NCBI RefSeq assembly: GCF_010723735.1
Contig: NZ_BLLB01000002.1
Span: 4,340,001 to 4,404,000 of the forward strand
DNA length: 64,000 bases
Reading direction: 5' to 3'
Origin: Mycolicibacterium hippocampi
Lineage (GTDB): Bacteria > Actinomycetota > Actinomycetes > Mycobacteriales > Mycobacteriaceae
The position numbers and the translations under genes are program-made. The notes under the pieces were generated by a model, which made no database searches, was not told the DNA's origin, and worked only from the letters and a program-made list of their open reading frames with translations. The first letter of the stretch is position 1, and the number at the start of each line of letters is the position of its first letter. Shown one piece after another: positions 33,770-40,834 of the stretch.

Positions 33770-34026
33770 TGGATCCTTCTTTCTGGCCTGTGGTGGGCAT
33801 TCCCCGCATGGCCGCAGGCCAACCAGCCTGTGAGCGATTCGATGGCGTGCGGCGAGACAGTGCCGGCAGGGCATAGTGAAGAACGTCGGACCAGTCCCCC
33901 GCCACCGAAGAGCTGGCGCGACGCGCCGGTGATGCGGGCTCCGAGGTGTCGCATCAGTCCCTGGCGGGCGAAGCTGCCGGTGACATACTCGGCCAGCTCA
34001 GCACTGATGTCGCCGGATTGCGCCAT
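33766..34026 (-). CDS. 86-residue ORF, possible remnant of a PaaI-type thioesterase
   Basis: The ORF has a good ribosome site (AAAGGA, 8 bases before ATG 34026) and its stop overlaps the DCC gene start (GTGA). Residues ~9-33 (AEYVTGSFARQGLMRHLGAR) look like the first helix of PaaI-type hotdog thioesterases. The rest has no hotdog pattern, as though the body of the gene were deleted or shifted out of frame. It may serve only to couple translation into the DCC gene. The thioesterase origin is inference from a short segment. Confidence 0.4.
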   Translation of the reverse strand: MAQSGDISAELAEYVTGSFARQGLMRHLGARITGASRQLFGGGGLVRRSSLCPAGTVSPHAIESLTGWLACGHAGNAHHRPERRIQ

Positions 34027-34045
34027 TTTCGGTTCCTTTCGGTCG

Positions 34046-35038
34046 CTACTCGCTGGCGGCATCCGCCGCACCTCTGCGCAAGGGGCGCCCGCGGCTCTCG
34101 TACAGGGCGGCGTCTGCTTGCTCGTACAAATCTGCGATGCTTGCCTCGAGTGAGGTCTGCGTGGCGGCGCCGAGGCTGACCCCCGGCGTCTGCCCCTCGA
34201 CGTCACGGAGGAACTGCTCGACAGCCTCAAAACCTTCCCCGGCGATGCAGACGGCGAACTCGTCACCGCCGAGCCGGGCCAGGACGGCCTGCCGGGGAAC
34301 GATCCGTCGCCAGCAGTGCGCGTAATCCACGATGCGACGGTCCCCGGCTTGATGTCCGTAGGTGTCGTTGATCTGCTTGAGGCCGTCGATGTCGAGAACC
34401 ACGACGGTGATCGATGTGGTCTCCCCTCGTGGCCGGGTCAGCAGGTCGGCGGTTCCGATCTCCCACCCCGCGCGGTTGAGCAGGCCGGTCAACGGGTCGG
34501 TACAGGCTGCGGTGAACATCGCGCGCACCAGCAGGCCGAACGCCTCCGCTGCGCCGATGATCGCCACAGCGATGATGAGAAAGGTGATCACGCCGACGTG
34601 CGGCGCCGGGGCGATGGCGACGGCCACCACGCAGGCAACGGTCAGTGCGGCGATCATGAACCATGCCTGCCGGGTCGGGTGGAACGCCCGGATGTACATC
34701 GCCAGGAACATCGGGGCGATCAGGCAGACGTACTCGGCGGTGATCGAGACGTGAAACGCCATGACGATGGGGGTCGCCGCTATGGCAGCGACGGTGGCCA
34801 ACCCGAACCGGTCCGGCTTGACGGCCAGGTACGCCAGCGCCGAGATCCCGAGAACGATGGCGATGATTCCGCCGACCGGGTTGCCGTAGGCGATGTCGGT
34901 CCGCACCGGAAACAGCGTGAAGACCACGCCGTAGGTGTAGAGGAAAGTGGTTGCGCCCAAATAGATCCGCAACAGCCGCACGCGCTGCCCTGCGAGGACG
35001 CCACTACCTGCGCCGGCGAGCGAACTGAGGCGGTACAT
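34046..35038 (-). CDS. Membrane-bound diguanylate cyclase (GGDEF)
   Basis: The 330-residue protein has about six membrane helices (residues ~20-175) followed by a GGDEF domain (~178-325). The active-site motif is RLGGDEF with GGDEF at 257-261, and DIDGLKQINDTYGHQAGD gives the metal and substrate region. The autoinhibitory RxxD site five residues upstream is absent. It should make cyclic di-GMP from GTP in response to a membrane signal. ATG 35038 lies 8 bases after CAGG. It is the first gene of the operon ending with hemerythrin, and is divergent from the Excalibur-domain gene. Confidence 0.88.
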   Translation of the reverse strand: MYRLSSLAGAGSGVLAGQRVRLLRIYLGATTFLYTYGVVFTLFPVRTDIAYGNPVGGIIAIVLGISALAYLAVKPDRFGLATVAAIAATPIVMAFHVSITAEYVCLIAPMFLAMYIRAFHPTRQAWFMIAALTVACVVAVAIAPAPHVGVITFLIIAVAIIGAAEAFGLLVRAMFTAACTDPLTGLLNRAGWEIGTADLLTRPRGETTSITVVVLDIDGLKQINDTYGHQAGDRRIVDYAHCWRRIVPRQAVLARLGGDEFAVCIAGEGFEAVEQFLRDVEGQTPGVSLGAATQTSLEASIADLYEQADAALYESRGRPLRRGAADAASE

Positions 35039-35085
35039 GCCGCTAACCTGCCTGTTGCCAGAGGGGGCCGTCAACCGGAGGAGAC

Positions 35086-35475
35086 ATGGCGCCACCGCGT
35101 CAGACCGTCGCGCAGGTGCACTCAGACGATATGGGGCCGCCAGCGGCACAGGCCGCACTACAGTCGGCGGCGATGGGGAAATTGTCAGTCCTGATAATTG
35201 TGTTCGCCGTGGGTCTGGCGTTCGCTCCACCCGCGACCGCAGGTTCGGGCGGCGTGCCGTTCGAGCAGTTCGCCGGCCCCTATCAAGCGCGTGTTTCGCA
35301 GCAGCAAGGCTCATGTGACCCCAATTATTCGGGCGCCTGCGTGCCGATCGACAGCGATGTGGACTGCGCCGGCGGGAGCGGGGACGGTCCGTCCTACGTT
35401 TCGGGTCCCGTGGCTGTCGTCGGCGATGACCTCTACGACCTTGACCACGACGGCAACGGCACAGGCTGCGAATAG
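35086..35475 (+). CDS. Secreted Excalibur calcium-binding domain protein
   Basis: The protein has 129 residues from ATG 35086, which has GGAGGAG immediately upstream, or 100 from ATG 35173. A signal sequence (LSVLIIVFAVGLAFAPPATA) follows the second ATG and suggests export. The C-terminal ~35 residues form an Excalibur domain: conserved Cys pair and the calcium-type loop DLDHDGNGTGCE. These domains occur at the ends of extracellular actinobacterial proteins; the function of this short one is unknown. The ambiguous start is noted because the signal peptide fits the shorter form better. Confidence 0.72.
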   Translation: MAPPRQTVAQVHSDDMGPPAAQAALQSAAMGKLSVLIIVFAVGLAFAPPATAGSGGVPFEQFAGPYQARVSQQQGSCDPNYSGACVPIDSDVDCAGGSGDGPSYVSGPVAVVGDDLYDLDHDGNGTGCE

Positions 35476-35510
35476 TGCCGGCAGCTCCCGGCTAGAGCTT
35501 CATGTCTTCG

Positions 35511-35562
35511 GGCCGGATGACGCCGGCCACGGTTTGGTGCCGACACCGCTGTCCCGGCGGTG
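35511..35562. terminator. Two short hairpins between convergent genes
   Basis: GGCCGG-N6-CCGGCC (35511-35528) and CACCGC-N7-GCGGTG (35544-35562) lie in the 123-base gap between the Excalibur and FAD-monooxygenase genes, which converge here. Either could be a terminator; neither has a T-run. Confidence 0.35.
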
Positions 35563-35598
35563 CCCCATGACGCCGATTCGCCTAGTTTCATCAAGAAC

Positions 35599-36702
35599 TC
35601 AGTCGGCTCGAACGAGTTCGCGATTGCGTGCGTCGATGGCTTCCTGAGTGGCGGGAACGATCAGGTCCCCGCCCGCGCCGACCGTGCCCTGGGCGTAGGT
35701 GACATGCGGGCGCTGCTCACACTCATATTGGGCGAACGCTGCATCCAGGTCGCTGGCGTTCTCCGTCAAAGCCTTTGCCAGCAGCCATGTTCCGGTGAGG
35801 GCCAGGCTGGTCCCCCGCCCGGACATCGGGGATGCGCAGTGGGCCGCGTCGCCGACGAGGACGACCCGTCCCCGACGCCACGACGGCATGTCGATCTGGC
35901 TCACCGAGTCGAAGTACAGTTCCGGGTCACGGCATGCCGCGTCGAGCAGTTCGGGCACCCGCCACTTGCCGTGTCCGCCGAACTCCTCGGTGAGGATGCG
36001 CTTCTGCGCGTCGAGGTCCTGGTAGTCGTAGTCGATCCAGGGTGAGCGGAAGCTCAGCACTGCCAAGGCCACGTCGCGATAGGTGAGAATCCCGACCATG
36101 TGCCCCGGGAAGTTGTAGATCGGGTTGGCGGCATCGGCCGGGTGGTACTGCGGCACATTCGCCAACGCGGTGTAGAAGCCCAGATGACGCAGGTACCGGC
36201 GCTCGGGCCCGAACACGAGCCGGCGGGTGGCTGAGTGCAGACCATCAGCGCCCACCACCAGGTCGTAGCGGGCCGGCTCATCGGAGGCGAACAGGACGTC
36301 GACGCCGCGACCGTCGTCGTGGAGCTCGGTGATGGAATCGCCGAACGTCAATGCCACCGACGGGCCGAGGGCATTGCGCAGCACGTGCGCCAGGTCCTCT
36401 CGGGGTATTTCGATGTCGTCGGCCGTGTCGTTGATCTGCGCGAGCGGAAGCTCGACCACCCGGTCGCCGTTGCCGTCGACGAAGCAAGTCCGCTCCGTCA
36501 TGTCGACCTTCCGGACCCGGATCTCATCGAGAACACCCATCTGCCGGGCGACGGTCAGCGACTCACCGCGCAGGTCGATCGGTGATCCGTTGACCCGAAG
36601 GTGTTGTGCACGTTCGACGATGGTGACGTCATGGCCCGCGTTGCCCAGGTTGATGCCCGCGGACAGCCCGGCCATGCCCGCGCCGGAAACCAGAATGCGC
36701 AT
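35599..36702 (-). CDS. FAD-dependent monooxygenase (PHBH/aromatic hydroxylase type)
   Basis: The 367-residue flavoprotein has the N-terminal FAD fingerprint (LVSGAGMAGLSAGINLGNAG, then a Glu-Arg pair), the mid motif DLVVGADGLHSATRR and the second FAD motif VVLVGDAAHCASPMSGRGTS. These define group A flavin hydroxylases, which use NAD(P)H and oxygen on aromatic or polyketide substrates, including antibiotic-inactivating members. GAGGAGG 7 bases before ATG 36702 is an ideal ribosome site. It is divergent from a TetR gene, and the near-perfect inverted repeat between them suggests induction by its substrate. Confidence 0.9.
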   Translation of the reverse strand: MRILVSGAGMAGLSAGINLGNAGHDVTIVERAQHLRVNGSPIDLRGESLTVARQMGVLDEIRVRKVDMTERTCFVDGNGDRVVELPLAQINDTADDIEIPREDLAHVLRNALGPSVALTFGDSITELHDDGRGVDVLFASDEPARYDLVVGADGLHSATRRLVFGPERRYLRHLGFYTALANVPQYHPADAANPIYNFPGHMVGILTYRDVALAVLSFRSPWIDYDYQDLDAQKRILTEEFGGHGKWRVPELLDAACRDPELYFDSVSQIDMPSWRRGRVVLVGDAAHCASPMSGRGTSLALTGTWLLAKALTENASDLDAAFAQYECEQRPHVTYAQGTVGAGGDLIVPATQEAIDARNRELVRAD

Positions 36703-36723
36703 CGGGAAACCTCCTCGGAGATA

Positions 36724-36740
36724 GGATCCACTGTGTATCC
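36724..36740. promoter_or_regulatory. Candidate TetR operator before FAD monooxygenase
   Basis: GGATCCAC-T-GTGTATCC is an inverted repeat matching at 7 of 8 positions, centred between the divergent genes. On the minus strand it lies between possible -35 and -10 elements of the monooxygenase gene. Confidence 0.55.
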
Positions 36741-36772
36741 AACGAACGTAGCGATCATCTTTAGGAAACGCA

Positions 36773-37384
36773 ATGTCTCTTACTTCTGACGACGTTCCGC
36801 AGCGTCGCCGCGGTCCCGCGCTGGAGAACGCACTTCTGGCCGCGGCCTGGGACGAACTCAACGAGCGCGGCTACGACGACTTCACCGTCGATGGCGTCGC
36901 CGCCCGGGCCTGCACCAGTCGTGCGGTGCTGTACCGGCGCTGGCCGGGAAAACCGGAACTGGTGCACGCCGCGTTGATTGCCGCGATCAAAAAGGATCCG
37001 GTCACCGTGCCGGACACCGGCAGCCTGCGCGGCGACGTCATCGACCTGCTACGGCAGGCCAACAGCCGACGCGGCCATCTCGCCGTCACCGTCATCACCC
37101 GACTCGGCGGCTTCTACCGCGACACCGGCACCAACCTCGCCGACCTGCGGGACGCGCTCGAGGGTGAACTCGGCGTCACCATGGACGATCTCATCGCCCG
37201 CGCCGTCGCCCGCGGGGAGATCCGGCCCGACCAGATCAACGGCCGCATTGCGCAGCTACCCGCCGACCTGCTTCGTCACGACATCCTGTTCACGCATGCG
37301 CCCCTGACCGATGACGCCATCGCGGAGATCGTGGACGGGGTGTTCCTACCGCTGGTCCGGCTCGGCGCCGGCGACAACAGCTAG
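36773..37384 (+). CDS. TetR-family transcriptional regulator
   Basis: The 203-residue protein has an N-terminal TetR helix-turn-helix (ENALLAAAWDELNERGYDDF, then GVAARACTSRAVLYRRWPGK). The C-terminal domain (residues ~70-200) resembles TetR proteins with the LRGDVIDLLRQ start. It is divergent from the FAD monooxygenase gene across a 70-base region holding an inverted repeat, and probably represses that gene. No clear Shine-Dalgarno or -10 is seen for its ATG. Confidence 0.9.
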   Translation: MSLTSDDVPQRRRGPALENALLAAAWDELNERGYDDFTVDGVAARACTSRAVLYRRWPGKPELVHAALIAAIKKDPVTVPDTGSLRGDVIDLLRQANSRRGHLAVTVITRLGGFYRDTGTNLADLRDALEGELGVTMDDLIARAVARGEIRPDQINGRIAQLPADLLRHDILFTHAPLTDDAIAEIVDGVFLPLVRLGAGDNS

Positions 37385-37422
37385 ATCGGCCAAAGACGGG
37401 GCACGTGATGCGGACGCCAGCA

Positions 37423-37458
37423 GATAGCATCACTTAGAATCATAGGTGATGCTATCGT
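37423..37458 (+). promoter_or_regulatory. 11-base inverted repeat over the -10 of the Fic gene
   Basis: GATAGCATCAC (37423-37433) and GTGATGCTATC (37446-37456) are perfect inverted arms around a 12-base spacer. The right arm overlaps the -10 TATCGT (37453-37458), which ends 6 bases before the GTG at 37465. A protein bound here would block transcription. A further GTGATGC occurs at 37405-37411. Confidence 0.7.
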
Positions 37459-37464
37459 GGGAAG

Positions 37465-38673
37465 GTGGCCTCAGTTGGCGGCAGCACAGCGCTGATGTAC
37501 GAAAAGCTGCTTTGGGATGCACCCGCTGAAGCCGGCTACGGACTCGCGGACCTGCGTGCGGCACAGCGCCAGGCCGGGGAGTACGAGGCGGCGATCCCCG
37601 CCTCCATCGCCGAATTGTCGGTCAATCTCCCAGCCGCAGTCCTTGCTGACGCCGAGGAAGCAAGCAATGAGATCACTCGATTCGACGCCGAGCTTGGTGA
37701 CGAGATTGCACCTTTCTCCGCAGTCTTGCTGCGATCCGAATCAGCAGCGAGTTCCAATATCGAAAACTTGACCGCTTCGGCGCGAGCCATCGCCGAAGCG
37801 GAAGCCCTCGGTGACACCAGCCGGCGCAATGCTGCCCAGATCGTGTCCAACACCGAGGCGATGAAGGCGGCTGTTGCTCTGGCCGACCAACTCGACGAGA
37901 ACGCCATCCTTGCCATGCACAGCGCGCTGATGCGTGTCAGCGACCCGACCTCCGCCGGACAGTGGCGTACTGAACAAGTCTGGATCGGCGGCGGAAGCTT
38001 CGGTCCCCGCGGTGCCGACTACATCGCTCCTCACCACACCCGCGTCCTCGAGACGATCGCAGACCTACTCGACTTCACCCGTCGCACCGATCTGCCCACA
38101 CTCCCCCAGATCGCGATAGCGCACGCCCAGTTCGAGACCATCCACCCCTTCACCGATGGCAACGGCCGCACAGGACGAGCGCTCATCCAGGCGATGCTGC
38201 GCCACAAGCGGCTCACCCGCCAGATCACAGTCCCGGTCTCCGCCGGCCTTCTCACCAACACCGATGCGTACTTCCACGCACTCGGCTCTTACCGCGAGGG
38301 CGATGTCGCTCCAATCGTCGCGCGCCTTTCGGAGGCATCACTGCTAGCCGTCGCCAACGGCCGACAACTCGTCACGGAACTGCGATCAATTCGTGAAGAG
38401 TGGAACTCCAGGATCACCGCTCGCCGTGACTCAGCGATCCATCGCGTCGCCGACATGCTCATCAAGTACCCGGTCATCAACGCGAGGTTCCTGCAACGTG
38501 AACTCATGATCAGGACCGGGAACGCGCGCCGATACATCGATCCACTGGCCGAAGCGGGAGTCATCATCGAATTCACGGATCGCGCGCGCAACAGGGCATG
38601 GCGCGCGCCTGAAGTGCTGGGCGCGCTGGACGCCTTCGCTGTCCGAGCGGGACGACGTACGCACCCATCTTGA
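37465..38673 (+). CDS. Fic-domain protein (AMPylase type) with C-terminal winged helix
   Basis: The 402-residue protein contains the Fic catalytic motif HPFTDGNGRTGR (227-238), whose His starts transfer of AMP from ATP to a target hydroxyl. The inhibitory helix motif SxxxEN is present as SSNIEN (96-101), N-terminal to the core, so it is a class II Fic protein with built-in restraint. Residues ~325-395 form a winged-helix-like domain (INARFLQRELMIRTGNARRY). The GTG start has no Shine-Dalgarno but a -10 6 bases upstream. Targets are unknown. The neighbouring genes are another toxin-type pair. Together with the inverted repeat, the winged helix suggests autoregulation, which is inference. Confidence 0.9.
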   Translation: MASVGGSTALMYEKLLWDAPAEAGYGLADLRAAQRQAGEYEAAIPASIAELSVNLPAAVLADAEEASNEITRFDAELGDEIAPFSAVLLRSESAASSNIENLTASARAIAEAEALGDTSRRNAAQIVSNTEAMKAAVALADQLDENAILAMHSALMRVSDPTSAGQWRTEQVWIGGGSFGPRGADYIAPHHTRVLETIADLLDFTRRTDLPTLPQIAIAHAQFETIHPFTDGNGRTGRALIQAMLRHKRLTRQITVPVSAGLLTNTDAYFHALGSYREGDVAPIVARLSEASLLAVANGRQLVTELRSIREEWNSRITARRDSAIHRVADMLIKYPVINARFLQRELMIRTGNARRYIDPLAEAGVIIEFTDRARNRAWRAPEVLGALDAFAVRAGRRTHPS

Positions 38674-38704
38674 TATCGATGCGCAGATCGCTGTTTGTGT
38701 GGTG

Positions 38705-39094
38705 TCAGCGTCCGGAAGCCATTGCTAGCCTGGCCGCCTCGACCAGGCGCTCTGCCGCACGGTTCATTCTCTTCAACTCCGCTGCAGTCAGGCCCTGATG
38801 GGTGTAGGCAGCCTTGTTCTTCAAGTTCAACAGCGTGTTCAGGTGACGCTCGGAGCCGTTGTCTGCCCGCTTCAGCAAAGCGACGGCCTCGTTATGCTTG
38901 CCGGTGTTCGAGTGCGCCCCGAGGCGAACGCAGCAGATCACGTCCGCGGCGGCAATTCCGGAGTCAACATAGAGATCGCCGGCGGCGTTGGGCATCCCCT
39001 CTCCCAGATGGTCTGCCGCTGCGAAGAACTCGTTCGCCTTGGACATGCGCCCGGCAGTGACCACGGCGTCGCAGTCGCGTTGCCCCGCCATCAC
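38705..39094 (-). CDS. HEPN-like protein, probable toxin of a HEPN-MNT pair
   Basis: The 129-residue, mostly helical protein begins at GTG 39094, overlapping the nucleotidyltransferase stop (GTGA); an ATG at 39091 is the alternative. The pattern of DSGIAAADVICCVRLG and LKNKAAYTH fits HEPN proteins, many of which are RNases. The canonical Rx4-6H catalytic motif is not clearly present, so activity is uncertain. Pairing with an upstream MNT gene in one overlapping operon is typical of HEPN-MNT toxin-antitoxin modules. It converges with the Fic gene, 31 bases away. The HEPN call is from helical pattern and context. Confidence 0.6.
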   Translation of the reverse strand: MMAGQRDCDAVVTAGRMSKANEFFAAADHLGEGMPNAAGDLYVDSGIAAADVICCVRLGAHSNTGKHNEAVALLKRADNGSERHLNTLLNLKNKAAYTHQGLTAAELKRMNRAAERLVEAARLAMASGR

Positions 39095-39759
39095 GATCCC
39101 CTCGCAACCGGAGAACTACCGATCGGGCGCAATTGCGTGTTGAACCAGGCCCGTGTTCCCGCGACGGTCAGGCCCTGCGTGGCCACGTCACGAAGCAGAG
39201 GTTCACCAGCCGAGGCTGCGGCGGCGAGGTCGTTTTCGGTGTACTCGACGACACGGGCGTCATTGCCGGTCCACGCGGTGACGAGTCGGGCGAGTTCGGT
39301 CAGCCGCTGTTCCCACAGGTCGGGCCCCACATCGTGACCATCGAGATCGGGCGTGCAGGCGCGCACCAGAAACAGGTCGATGTCGCTGTCCAGCGTCATC
39401 CGGCCGGCTGCTGCGGACCCGAACACCGCGGCGTACTTCAGATCCTTGCCCCAGCCCGCCAAGTGGGCCTCCAGCCGCTCCAAGAAGATGGAGATCAGCT
39501 TTGAGAGCGACACGATTGGCTCGGCTGCAAGATGTTCCGTATTGAGCCGATAGGTGTTCGTCCTTCCCACCCGATCGTGCAGTACTACGCCCTGGGCGGT
39601 GAGGCGGGTAAGGACCTTGCGGATGCCTTCACCCGACACCGTGGTGAGGATGCGCTGGATCTGGGAAATCGTGAATGGGACATCAGCGCTTGCCAGGACA
39701 CCCAGTACATCGCCGTCCAATGTGGGCGTCACAGTGGCGAACGGCTTGTTCAACTGCAT
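39091..39759 (-). CDS. MNT-type nucleotidyltransferase with N-terminal winged helix, probable antitoxin
   Basis: The 222-residue protein starts at ATG 39759, 8 bases after GAGGA. Residues ~18-75 form a winged helix (SQIQRILTTVSGEGIRKVLT). The nucleotidyltransferase motif GS-x10-DxD is present as FGSAAAGRMTLDSDIDLF (Gly114-Ser115, Asp126, Asp128). In known HEPN-MNT modules this protein neutralises the toxin by adding AMP, and the winged helix can bind the operon promoter. Two palindromes directly upstream fit such autoregulation. It overlaps the HEPN-like gene by 4 bases. Confidence 0.82.
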   Translation of the reverse strand: MQLNKPFATVTPTLDGDVLGVLASADVPFTISQIQRILTTVSGEGIRKVLTRLTAQGVVLHDRVGRTNTYRLNTEHLAAEPIVSLSKLISIFLERLEAHLAGWGKDLKYAAVFGSAAAGRMTLDSDIDLFLVRACTPDLDGHDVGPDLWEQRLTELARLVTAWTGNDARVVEYTENDLAAAASAGEPLLRDVATQGLTVAGTRAWFNTQLRPIGSSPVARGS

Positions 39760-39780
39760 ACTCGAAGTCCTCAACGCTCA

Positions 39781-39810
39781 AACTATAGTTAGAGTTACAC
39801 TACTATAGTT
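39781..39810 (-). promoter_or_regulatory. Paired palindromes upstream of the MNT-HEPN operon
   Basis: AACTATAGTT (39781-39790) is a perfect 10-base palindrome, and ACTATAGT recurs at 39802-39809. The centres are 20 bases apart, about two helical turns, so two dimers could bind the same DNA face. They lie just upstream of the operon start and probably cover the promoter. Confidence 0.65.
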
Positions 39811-39870
39811 GCATTGCGCAGGTCTCCAAGCCGGCCGATTGGCAGCCTCTGAACCAAGACAACTTGGACG

Positions 39871-39944
39871 TGGGGCGGGCGGGGCTCGAACCCGCGGCCT
39901 ACGGATTATGAGTCCGCAGCTCTAACCGACTGAGCTACCGCCCC
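39871..39944 (-). tRNA. tRNA-Met (anticodon CAT)
   Basis: The cloverleaf is complete: acceptor stem GGGGCGG pairs with CCGCCCC, the D arm has GCTC/GAGC, the anticodon loop is CTCATAA, and the T arm has GGGTTCGAGCC. The discriminator is A and CCA is not encoded. The anticodon CAT could also belong to a tRNA-Ile2 modified by TilS; elongator tRNA-Met is the simpler reading. The 3' end faces the toxin-type genes. Confidence 0.93.
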
Positions 39945-39984
39945 GTCGCGACGTGCGCGGCCACCATGGTCGCATATGGCTTTC

Positions 39985-40827
39985 TCAGGCGAAGATCGTC
40001 TGTCCGGCCTCGTCCACCTCGTAGCGCTCGGTGCCTTCGGCAACGCGCGGTTCATCGGCGGCCAGCGAGACCGCGATCTTGTTCGCCGCGTTGCGCATCA
40101 CATCCAACGTCAGCTCGATCATCTGCTTGCCCGAGAAGTGCTTACGCACCCCGGCCGCCACCGACGGGTCGATCTGCGACGGCGTCCAGATCAGCGCGTC
40201 GACGTAGCGCAGCGCGGCCTTGTGCGCGTCGGACAGGTCGTCGGCGGACTCGAAATCGGCGATCTGGCGGTACATGTCCTCCGACCCGCCGGCGTCAAGT
40301 GCGTGCACTTCCCGCAACGACTGGCACAGCCGGCAGTGGTGCGCCGCCGCGCCGCGCAACCGGACTATCTCCGTGGTGACGGGGTCGAGCTTGCTCAGCC
40401 GGGCCACCGCGGGCACGAACCCGTTGAGCAGCGCGTCAATCGGGTCGGTGTCGCGGTCCCACTGCACATCGGCGGTCCGCCCCGGATGCCCGAGATCGAG
40501 CGCCTCACATCCGGCCCAGACCCGAGGCACGAAGTCGGCGATGAAGATCGCCACCGCGACCCGAAAGGCGTTGTCTCCCGCGGCAGCGAGGAAACGGGTG
40601 CGCTGGTTGTCCCCGATGTTGGTCACGTCCACCGAGAACTGCTCGGCGAACGCCGCCAGAACGGACAGCTCTTTGGTCCGCTCGTCGGCCAGATCACCCG
40701 GAGTCGGCAACGCCGGCAGAGCCAGCGCCCGTCCGCACGTCAACCTGATCAGGGTGTCGGCGTTGCTGTCCCCGCTGGACGACGCCACCAGTCCGGCCAG
40801 CCGCTCCGAGGGTGTGGGTTCACTCAC
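39985..40827 (-). CDS. Carboxymuconolactone decarboxylase (CMD/AhpD-like) family protein
   Basis: The 280-residue protein has an AhpD-like helical domain with a CxxC redox pair in AAHHCRLCQSLREVHALDAG (centre of the chain) and a preceding EIVRLRGAA. CMD proteins include peroxidases and decarboxylases. The length is about twice a minimal CMD domain, so the N-terminal half may be a second degenerate copy. GTG 40827 lies 7 bases after the TldE stop, so it ends the ECF-TldD-TldE operon. The tRNA-Met gene follows 40 bases downstream on the same strand. Confidence 0.75.
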   Translation of the reverse strand: MSEPTPSERLAGLVASSSGDSNADTLIRLTCGRALALPALPTPGDLADERTKELSVLAAFAEQFSVDVTNIGDNQRTRFLAAAGDNAFRVAVAIFIADFVPRVWAGCEALDLGHPGRTADVQWDRDTDPIDALLNGFVPAVARLSKLDPVTTEIVRLRGAAAHHCRLCQSLREVHALDAGGSEDMYRQIADFESADDLSDAHKAALRYVDALIWTPSQIDPSVAAGVRKHFSGKQMIELTLDVMRNAANKIAVSLAADEPRVAEGTERYEVDEAGQTIFA

Positions 40828-40834
40828 ACCAGGA

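Noticed and set aside
33573..33905. Alternative frame over the small ORF and DCC start on the minus strand
   Set aside because: It lacks a ribosome site and conserved pattern; the 34026 start has a good Shine-Dalgarno and a GTGA overlap with the DCC gene.
39871..39944. Attachment-site repeat from the tRNA-Met 3' end
   Set aside because: By eye, no copy of the tRNA 3' sequence was found on the far side of the Fic/HEPN region, and no integrase gene is present in the window.
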